A stretch of 7,573 bases of DNA. Origin: an uncultured Clostridia bacterium. GTDB lineage: Bacteria; Bacillota; Clostridia; TANB77; CAG-508. Shown here one piece after another: positions 1 to 4,142 of the stretch. The stretch lies in NCBI GenBank assembly GCA_948517135.1, contig CAORJJ010000006.1, positions 1-7,573 of the forward strand. Direction: 5' to 3'. The position numbers were made by a program, and so were the translations under genes. The notes under the pieces are model-generated. The model searched no databases, was not told the origin of the DNA, and saw only the letters and a list, made by a program, of their open reading frames with translations. How positions within the stretch are numbered: the first letter of the stretch is position 1; each line of letters begins with the position of its first letter.

Positions 1-138
1 TTTGCAAAAAAATATTATTTTGAGAGCTATTATAACTTATTTAATATTTTAGAAAAAAATAATATGACACTTAATATAAATCCATATTTAATATTTAATG
101 ATAAGCAACTAAATAATGAATATAAAGAATATATATAA
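1..138 (+). CDS. C-terminal fragment of an unidentified protein (5' end outside window)
   Basis: Frame 1 is open from the first base to a TAA at 136-138 and gives 45 residues rich in Asn, Tyr, Leu and Lys, ending NNEYKEYI. Codon use matches the neighbouring AT-rich genes, and no stop interrupts the frame, so I read it as the 3' end of a gene entering from the left. It has no recognisable motif, signal or membrane segment. In sequence this AT-rich, a 45-codon open stretch could arise by chance, so confidence is moderate. It lies on the same strand as the NERD gene, which starts about 135 bases later behind its own ribosome binding site. Confidence 0.5.
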   Translation, partial: FAKKYYFESYYNLFNILEKNNMTLNINPYLIFNDKQLNNEYKEYI

Positions 139-272
139 AACAAATGATTATAGTTAAAAATGTAATGCATTAACACTACTTATAAAAAAGTAGGAATATT
201 TTTGCCAAAGAAGAAATTTAAAATAGTATATGGCATTCTGCAAAGATGTTTTATTAAAGGAGGTGTATTGGT
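139..272 (+). promoter_or_regulatory. Leader/intergenic region upstream of the NERD gene, with weak hairpin and possible promoter
   Basis: A 6-bp hairpin (176-181 with 188-193, loop 182-187) followed by GAATATTTTTG could be a weak terminator for the upstream fragment. Bases 170-188 resemble the -35 region of the toxin-antitoxin promoter at 1349-1367 (17 of 19 identical), so TTAACA at 170-175 may be a -35, but I see no good -10 at the right distance. A second weak option is TTGCCA at 202-207 with TAGTAT at 224-229 (16-bp spacer). A strong ribosome binding site, AAAGGAGGTG at 256-265, lies 7 bases before the ATG at 273. The exact promoter is not settled. Confidence 0.3.
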
Positions 273-1325
273 ATGGGATTATTTAATAAATTTGATAAAA
301 CAATTTTATATAAGAAAAATAGTGAATTAGAATATCAAATAGAAGCTTTAAAAAAAGTTCAGGCAAAGTACTCTCATAATAATGCAATTTCTAAAAAATT
401 AATTTTATGTGAATTAGGTTTAAAAGGGGAAAAAGAAATTGAATTTGAATTAAAAAATGCTAATATAGGAATGTATGTATTGCATGATGTTAATTTGAAA
501 TTTGAGAATTTAAAAGCACAAATTGATTATATAATTATTACTCCTGCAAAAGTATATTTTGTTGAATGTAAAAATCTTACAGGAAACATATCAGTTAATT
601 CAAAAGGCGAATTTACTAGAGAATGGTATTATAAAGGTAGAACTATAAAGGAAGGAATATATTCTCCATTAAGACAAGCAGAAAGACATATTGAAATTTT
701 TAAAAAAATTTGGAGTAATAATAATAAAGGCTTATTAAATAAAATAAAATATAATAACATGGATAAATGGTATGTTCCTTTAGTTGTTATGGCAAACGCA
801 AAGAATATTTTAAATATTAAATATGCTCCAAAAGAAATTAAATCTAAGATAGTTAAGTCAGATAATTTAGTTAATTTACTAAAAGAAGATATAAGCAAAA
901 CAGAATCAGATTATTTATGGAAGAAAGAAGATATGAAAGAATGTGCTTTTAACATAATGAATAATTATAATAACGAAATAGAACGAGACTACGAACAAGA
1001 GTTAATTAATTGGCTTAAAGAAAGTAAAAATAATCAAAAAAAGAAAGATTATGAAGCTAAATTAAATCAACCAATAAAAGTGTATAATGTTGATATAGAT
1101 ACTGTACTTAATATTAGACAAAAATTAGTTGAGTTTAGAAAAGAAAAGTCAAAATCTATGAATGTTCCTGCATACTATATTTTTACTAATGAAGAATTAG
1201 ATAAGATATTAAAAATTATGCCAATAGATATTGAAGAATTGCAGAAAGCAAAAATTTTATCTCCAATAAAGTTAAAAGTACATGGAAATGAAATTGTTGA
1301 TATAATAAATGATGTAACTAATTAG
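273..1325 (+). CDS. NERD domain protein with C-terminal HRDC domain, putative nuclease
   Basis: This 350-residue protein has two recognisable domains. Residues about 48-150 look like a NERD (nuclease-related) domain: GEKEIEFEL at 52-60, then a PD-(D/E)XK-like core with Asp85 in QIDYIIIT and Glu98-x-Lys100 in VYFVECKN. Residues about 274-347 look like an HRDC domain, with VPAYYIFTNEELDKIL (298-313) and the PIDIEELQKAKILSPIKL stretch typical of HRDC in RecQ and RNase D. A Lys/Glu-rich linker (about 235-265) separates them. There is no signal peptide or membrane segment, so it is probably cytoplasmic and nucleic-acid binding. The start is supported by a near-perfect ribosome binding site at 256-265. 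NERD proteins are often found on mobile elements or near defence genes, and a type III toxin-antitoxin locus follows directly, but the substrate is unknown. Domain calls are by motif; nuclease activity is inferred. Confidence 0.82.
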   Translation: MGLFNKFDKTILYKKNSELEYQIEALKKVQAKYSHNNAISKKLILCELGLKGEKEIEFELKNANIGMYVLHDVNLKFENLKAQIDYIIITPAKVYFVECKNLTGNISVNSKGEFTREWYYKGRTIKEGIYSPLRQAERHIEIFKKIWSNNNKGLLNKIKYNNMDKWYVPLVVMANAKNILNIKYAPKEIKSKIVKSDNLVNLLKEDISKTESDYLWKKEDMKECAFNIMNNYNNEIERDYEQELINWLKESKNNQKKKDYEAKLNQPIKVYNVDIDTVLNIRQKLVEFRKEKSKSMNVPAYYIFTNEELDKILKIMPIDIEELQKAKILSPIKLKVHGNEIVDIINDVTN

Positions 1326-1348
1326 TAAAAAAATAAAAATTTAAAATG

Positions 1349-1378
1349 TTGACATTACTTATAAAAATATATTATAAT
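1349..1378 (+). promoter_or_regulatory. Consensus sigma-A-type promoter of the type III antitoxin RNA
   Basis: A perfect -35 TTGACA (1349-1354) and a perfect -10 TATAAT (1373-1378) are separated by 18 bp. Transcription should start near 1385. It is the best-matching promoter in the window, as expected for an antitoxin RNA that must be made in excess of its toxin. It lies 23 bases after the stop of the NERD gene, with no terminator visible between, so some read-through from upstream is possible. Confidence 0.85.
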
Positions 1379-1423
1379 GAATATAATAATATAGATACGT
1401 GTTAAAGTGTATCTAGTCCAAAT

Positions 1424-1526
1424 CAAATGTTAGCCGCAACCCTATTTGCGGGGTATAAATGCATAGGTGAACAAATGTTACTCGGAGCCCTACCTCCGAC
1501 AAATAAATGCGTAGGTGGACAAATGT
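1424..1526 (+). repeat. Two 48-nt antitoxin repeats plus partial copy, each an H-type pseudoknot
   Basis: The units are 1424-1471 and 1472-1519, followed by the first 7 bases of a third (1520-1526). They match at 35 of 48 positions. Unit 1 has stem 1434-1439 with 1446-1451 and loop CCCTAT, whose CCTAT (1441-1445) pairs with ATAGG (1463-1467). Unit 2 has stem 1482-1487 with 1494-1499 and loop CCCTAC, whose CCTAC (1489-1493) pairs with GTAGG (1511-1515). Four base pairs change on both sides between units (C-G to U-A, C-G to G-C and A-U to G-C in stem 1; U-A to C-G in stem 2), which strongly supports the fold. CAAAUG at each unit boundary is a plausible cut site for the toxin. Confidence 0.9.
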
Positions 1527-1528
1527 AT

Positions 1529-1560
1529 AAAAAATCTACCTTTTCAGAGGTAGATTTTTT
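1529..1560 (+). terminator. Rho-independent terminator between antitoxin RNA and toxin gene
   Basis: Bases 1529-1540 pair with 1549-1560 (12 bp; an extra T1541-A1548 pair is possible), with a short loop and a run of six T at the 3' side. It ends 18 bases before the toxin ATG. In known type III loci a leaky terminator at this place sets the excess of antitoxin RNA over toxin mRNA. The toxin gene has no other obvious promoter, so read-through here probably provides its mRNA. Confidence 0.9.
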
Positions 1561-1578
1561 GTTAGAAATGAGGTAATA

Positions 1579-2052
1579 ATGAAAGTAGAAAATGGAAAAT
1601 TTTATTTTATAAAAGATGATTTTTTTGAAATATTTAAAGGGTATAAACTAATGGAAAATAAAGAAAATGGCAATAAAAGACCTTGCTATTTTTGTTTTAA
1701 TGACCCTGAAGATGATAAAATAATATGGTTTGTACCAATATCAAGTAAAGTTGATAAATATAAAACTATATATGAAAATAAGAAAAATAAACAAAAGAAA
1801 GTTTATAACTTTGTTTTTGGTAAAGTTTTAGGAAAAGAAAAAACATTTTTAATACAAAATATTTTTCCTACTACTGAAAAATACATAGAAAGTAAATACC
1901 AAAATAAAATGCAAGATGTTGAAATTACAGAAAGTTTGAAAAAAGAAATTATTGAAACTTCTATGAATGTTATAAAATTAGCTAAAAAGGGAATAAATAT
2001 ACCATTTTATGATATTTTAGAAATGAAAGAGATTTTACTAAAAAATGAATAG
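1579..2052 (+). CDS. cptN: Type III toxin-antitoxin endoribonuclease toxin, CptN-like
   Basis: This 157-residue basic protein matches in size and pattern the ToxN/AbiQ/CptN endoribonuclease toxins. Recognisable blocks are FYFIKDDFFEIFKGYKLM near the N-terminus, RPCYFCF (34-40), IIWFVPISSKVDKYKTIY (48-65), FGKVLG (80-85) and FLIQNIFPTTEKYI (90-103). Ser55-Ser56-Lys57 sits where ToxN carries its catalytic Thr-Ser-x-Lys group, by analogy. Such toxins cut A-rich mRNA sites and are held inactive by the pseudoknot RNA repeats; they act in abortive infection against phage or in element maintenance. The repeat RNA and terminator directly upstream confirm the family context. The ATG at 1579 follows GAGGT (1570-1574) with short spacing. 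I recognise the CptIN branch from sequence memory, not a search; a ToxN or TenpN assignment is less likely. Confidence 0.85.
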   Translation: MKVENGKFYFIKDDFFEIFKGYKLMENKENGNKRPCYFCFNDPEDDKIIWFVPISSKVDKYKTIYENKKNKQKKVYNFVFGKVLGKEKTFLIQNIFPTTEKYIESKYQNKMQDVEITESLKKEIIETSMNVIKLAKKGINIPFYDILEMKEILLKNE

Positions 2053-2109
2053 CATTGTCAACAAACCTGTCAACAACTTACATAAAAATACAACGAAAAT
2101 TAAATAAAC

Positions 2110-2146
2110 AGCGAGTAACCAGAAACTTCACTTCCGGTTACCCGCT
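2110..2146 (-). other. Long hairpin that pairs fully only as bottom-strand RNA
   Basis: The two arms pair over 15 positions around a 7-nt loop (2125-2131). On the top strand two positions are A-C mismatches (2114/2142 and 2121/2135). On the bottom strand the same positions become G-U pairs, giving an uninterrupted stem. This suggests selection for a minus-strand RNA or for a bottom-strand DNA hairpin, not for the toxin transcript. The following bottom-strand bases (GTTTATTTAATTTTC) are U-rich, so a minus-strand terminator is one reading, although no minus-strand gene ends here. Confidence 0.55.
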
Positions 2147-2151
2147 CCAAT

Positions 2152-2179
2152 AATCATTCTTTATTGAATGATTTTTTTT
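2152..2179 (+). terminator. Rho-independent terminator of the toxin-antitoxin locus
   Basis: AATCATTC (2152-2159) pairs with GAATGATT (2166-2173) around a 6-nt loop and runs into eight T (2172-2179). It closes the toxin transcript about 100 bases after the stop codon and insulates it from the MYG1 gene. Confidence 0.8.
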
Positions 2180-2207
2180 GTTAGAATAATAAAAACAACT
2201 TACCTTG

Positions 2208-2236
2208 TTGAAAAATCAAGGTTTTTATGATATAAT
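2208..2236 (+). promoter_or_regulatory. Promoter of the MYG1-family gene, extended -10
   Basis: TTGAAA (2208-2213) and TATAAT (2231-2236) are spaced by 17 bp, and TG at 2228-2229 makes an extended -10 (TGATATAAT). The predicted start near 2243 leaves a leader of about 60 bases. The gene's ribosome binding site GGAGG (2293-2297) is 7 bases before the ATG. Confidence 0.75.
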
Positions 2237-2304
2237 ATTAAACTATGAATGTCAATTTTTTTATAATTTCAACTTAAAATAATAAATATTATGGAGGTAG
2301 AAGA

Positions 2305-3240
2305 ATGATTATTGGCATAGGTCAAACAGCAAATACAGTATGTGGATTAAACTTTGGAACTCACAGCGATGTTTTCCATTGTGATGATGTAACAGGAACT
2401 GCAATTTTTGAAATGGCTTTTATGGACAAGGAAATTTATGTTGTTCGGACAAAAGACACTCAGGAATTAAGCAAACTCAATGTCGTAATAGATATTGGAG
2501 GAGGAGAACTTGATCATCACATGGCTGGCTTTAATGTTTGCAGAGCGACTGGAGAAAAATATGCTAGCGCAGGTTTGGTGTGGAAAAAGTTTGGAGAACT
2601 GGCTATTAGAAATGTTATGAACGAAAACAAGATGGATATCAGTGAGGAAGAAATTTCTATTGTAAAAGAACAGATTGATAGAGAAATCATTGTTTTTGTG
2701 GACATGGAAGATAACGGAGAAAAGGCATGTAATCATGTACTAAGTTTTGTTACTCAATTTCTTCCAACTTGGCTGGAAACTCCAGATTATGATTCAGCTT
2801 TTCTAAGGTCAGAGAAACTTGTATATGATATTTTGAAAGAATATATCAAAAATAAGATTACACAGTTTCCTACCAAAAAAGAACTGCAAAAAAGGTACAG
2901 CAACATTGAAGAGGGAATCTTGGAGATTCCTGCACAGAGAATGAAGTGGCTTGAAGAAATTTTAAGCTATAATGAAAGACATAACAATGCTGTGAAATTT
3001 GTAATATTTCCATATCCAGCAGGTGGTTGGGCCGCACATTGTGTTCCACCATCAATGAAGGATAAATTTAAACAGATTGTTCCATTTCCAAAAGAATGGG
3101 CAGGAGGAAACAAGAGCACTTTGCCTGTAATTTCGGGAATTCCTGATGCAACATTCTGTCATAACGGAAGATTTTTTGCAAAAGCAGAAAGCAGAGAGTC
3201 TGTTGTAAAAATGTGCAGAATAGCAATGAATTTGATCTAA
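2305..3240 (+). CDS. MYG1 family protein (UPF0160), DHH-type phosphoesterase/exonuclease
   Basis: This 311-residue protein is of the usual MYG1 length. The N-terminal metal-binding motif is GTHSDVFHCDDV (18-29; His20, His25, Asp27, Asp28), followed by VVIDIGGGELDHH (60-72), the DHH motif of the phosphoesterase superfamily, and FVDMEDNG (131-138) with further acidic ligands. The C-terminal part carries FPYPAGGWAAHCVPP (235-249) and FCHNGRFFAKAES (284-296), typical MYG1 blocks. Eukaryotic MYG1 is a 3'-5' RNA exonuclease; the bacterial role is not well settled, and RNA or nucleotide phosphodiester cleavage is an inference. There is no signal peptide, so it is cytoplasmic. It has its own promoter and terminator, thus a single-gene unit. 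Codon use (CGG, GCG, CTC, GTC) is somewhat richer than in its neighbours. Confidence 0.9.
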   Translation: MIIGIGQTANTVCGLNFGTHSDVFHCDDVTGTAIFEMAFMDKEIYVVRTKDTQELSKLNVVIDIGGGELDHHMAGFNVCRATGEKYASAGLVWKKFGELAIRNVMNENKMDISEEEISIVKEQIDREIIVFVDMEDNGEKACNHVLSFVTQFLPTWLETPDYDSAFLRSEKLVYDILKEYIKNKITQFPTKKELQKRYSNIEEGILEIPAQRMKWLEEILSYNERHNNAVKFVIFPYPAGGWAAHCVPPSMKDKFKQIVPFPKEWAGGNKSTLPVISGIPDATFCHNGRFFAKAESRESVVKMCRIAMNLI

Positions 3241-3266
3241 ACTATGAAATAATCAATGTAAACCAG

Positions 3267-3299
3267 AAACAAGAGGGTGATATTTAGCCCTCTTGTTTT
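3267..3299. terminator. Convergent terminator shared by the MYG1 and glycosylase-like genes
   Basis: An 11-bp stem (3267-3277 with 3288-3298), GC-rich at the loop end, sits between two genes that face each other. On the plus strand it ends in TTTT and continues pyrimidine-rich. On the minus strand it starts just after the stop codon of the opposing gene and has only a weak T-rich tail, so termination is probably stronger for the MYG1 transcript. Confidence 0.8.
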
Positions 3300-3301
3300 C
3301 T

Positions 3302-4048
3302 CTATTTTATTTCTTTAAATCCATTTCTACTCCAAAGCCAAAGTGGAGTGTGAATATCAATAGGTTTATAATTTGTATTTTCAAATAAATCTTTCCACTT
3401 ATTTATAACAATTAATTGAACATTACTAGAATTAAATTCATCATCATCAATTAGTCCAAGCTTATGAGTTGCTTTACATACATGAGTATCTGGAGCAACT
3501 GTTAATTGTTCAATATTCTTATATATTCTATCAGTATATTGATAAATTACATATAACCAATAGTTGCATATTTTTGTCCCAGAAAGATAAGGAAACATTT
3601 TCTTATTTTCTTTTTGAATAAAGAATCTAATTTTTTCAACATCATTATCAAAATTATCAAATAGCTTTCTAATATCTCCATCAAATAAATTCATAAAAGT
3701 ATTGCATAATGAAATCCATATTTCAGTTTGTTTTTGCTTTTGAAGAGCAACTTTATATTTTGTGAGTGCATATTGAACTTCTTCAAAAGATTTTTCTAAA
3801 CATAACTTTGGATTAAAAACAAATTTTGTTTTAGAATCATTATAAGTTTTTAATGCACTTTCCCAAAGTGTATAAGAATTTCTTTGATAATTAAGAGCCA
3901 TTGGTAATGTAAAATATAAGTAATTTTCTAAAGAACTTTTTTCTAAATTTGGATTTGCATCTTCAGGCATTATTTCTCCACCAAGTTCACCATTTTTATA
4001 CATAATTAAAAGTTTGTCAATGTTAACTAAAATTTTTTCTTTATTCAT
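3302..4048 (-). CDS. HhH-GPD superfamily protein, putative 8-oxoguanine-type DNA glycosylase (AGOG-like)
   Basis: This 248-residue protein has the C-terminal hallmarks of HhH-GPD DNA glycosylases. FPYLSGTKICNYWLY (152-166) resembles the helix-hairpin-helix segment, with Lys159 at a candidate catalytic lysine position. TVAPDTHVCKATHKLGLI (183-200) carries the conserved Pro-Asp-Thr-His-Val, with Asp187 as the likely catalytic aspartate. DIHTPLWLWSRNGF (231-244) resembles the AGOG C-terminal HLDTLLWLAGR block. The length is close to that of archaeal AGOG (about 250 residues), and no C-terminal iron-sulfur cysteine cluster is seen. Such enzymes remove oxidised or alkylated bases and may also cut the abasic site. 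The start is supported by AAGGAGTT (4064-4055, minus strand) before the ATG. Family assignment rests on motifs from memory; substrate is unknown, and it could be a non-catalytic relative. Confidence 0.6.
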   Translation of the reverse strand: MNKEKILVNIDKLLIMYKNGELGGEIMPEDANPNLEKSSLENYLYFTLPMALNYQRNSYTLWESALKTYNDSKTKFVFNPKLCLEKSFEEVQYALTKYKVALQKQKQTEIWISLCNTFMNLFDGDIRKLFDNFDNDVEKIRFFIQKENKKMFPYLSGTKICNYWLYVIYQYTDRIYKNIEQLTVAPDTHVCKATHKLGLIDDDEFNSSNVQLIVINKWKDLFENTNYKPIDIHTPLWLWSRNGFKEIK

Positions 4049-4071
4049 TATTCTAACTCCTTCTAAATTAT

Positions 4072-4080
4072 ATTATAACA
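4072..4080 (-). promoter_or_regulatory. Extended -10 promoter of the glycosylase-like gene
   Basis: On the minus strand, reading from 4080 to 4072, the sequence is TGTTATAAT, an extended -10 with a perfect TATAAT. No good -35 is seen at the usual distance, which is common for extended -10 promoters. It lies 24 bases upstream of the ATG at 4048, so the leader is short and contains the ribosome binding site. Confidence 0.55.
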
Positions 4081-4108
4081 TATTATTAACGTAAAAAATT
4101 AAAAAGTA

Positions 4109-4117
4109 TGATATAAT
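4109..4117 (+). promoter_or_regulatory. Extended -10 promoter of the ABC transporter gene
   Basis: TGATATAAT (4109-4117) is a perfect extended -10, identical to that of the MYG1 gene. The -35 region is poor. It is divergent from the minus-strand promoter at 4072-4080, with only 28 bases between the two elements, so the polymerase footprints must overlap. The ribosome binding site AAAGGAG (4128-4134) follows before the ATG at 4143. Confidence 0.55.
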
Positions 4118-4142
4118 AAAATTGGTAAAAGGAGTGTAAGTA

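Larger units (their letters stand above)
1385..1560 (+). ncRNA. cptI: Type III antitoxin precursor RNA (CptI/ToxI-like), with leader hairpin and terminator
   Basis: The stretch between the promoter and the toxin gene has no open frame worth calling and instead holds a structured RNA. It starts with a leader hairpin (1392-1398 pairs with 1409-1415, 7 bp), continues with two 48-nt tandem repeats and a 7-nt partial third, and ends in a Rho-independent terminator. This order (promoter, tandem-repeat RNA, terminator, toxin) is the hallmark of type III toxin-antitoxin loci (ToxIN, CptIN, TenpIN), where the toxin cuts the precursor into single-repeat pseudoknots that then inhibit it. The 5' end is inferred from the promoter. 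The symbol rests on the resemblance of the toxin to CptN; the type III assignment is firmer than the subfamily. Confidence 0.85.
2053..2304. other. Non-coding region between toxin and MYG1 genes
   Basis: No gene is seen here. It contains a 9-bp direct repeat TGTCAACAA (2056-2064 and 2068-2076), a long imperfect hairpin at 2110-2146, a Rho-independent terminator at 2152-2179 and the promoter of the MYG1 gene at 2208-2236. A further small inverted repeat (2202-2207 with 2217-2222, followed by TTTT) overlaps that promoter. The hairpin is clearly richer in GC than its surroundings. Confidence 0.6.

Noticed and set aside
144..173. Nine-codon leader peptide upstream of the NERD gene
   Set aside because: It has no ribosome binding site, and so short an open frame is expected by chance.
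629..898. Minus-strand open frame inside the NERD gene
   Set aside because: It is antisense to a well-supported gene, its residue mix is a mirror of AT-rich coding, and it has no ribosome binding site or motif.
1424..1526. CRISPR array from the 48-nt tandem repeats
   Set aside because: There are only two units, directly abutting with no spacers, and the variable positions are base-paired with each other. This fits a type III antitoxin, not CRISPR.
1385..1560. Riboswitch or T-box leader upstream of the 157-residue gene
   Set aside because: The region is a 48-nt tandem repeat with a pseudoknot in each copy, and the downstream gene is toxin-like. No T-box or known ligand core is seen.
2110..2146. 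Integron attC site
   Set aside because: The arms do not fit the R box pattern (RYYYAAC with GTTRRRY), and there is no integrase or cassette series.
2202..2226. Second terminator before the MYG1 gene
   Set aside because: The 6-bp stem with a 9-nt loop overlaps a good -35/-10 pair, so a promoter role is more likely than termination; the stronger terminator is at 2152-2179.
2467..3055. Minus-strand open frames inside the MYG1 gene
   Set aside because: They are shadows of a clear protein family on the opposite strand, with no start signals.
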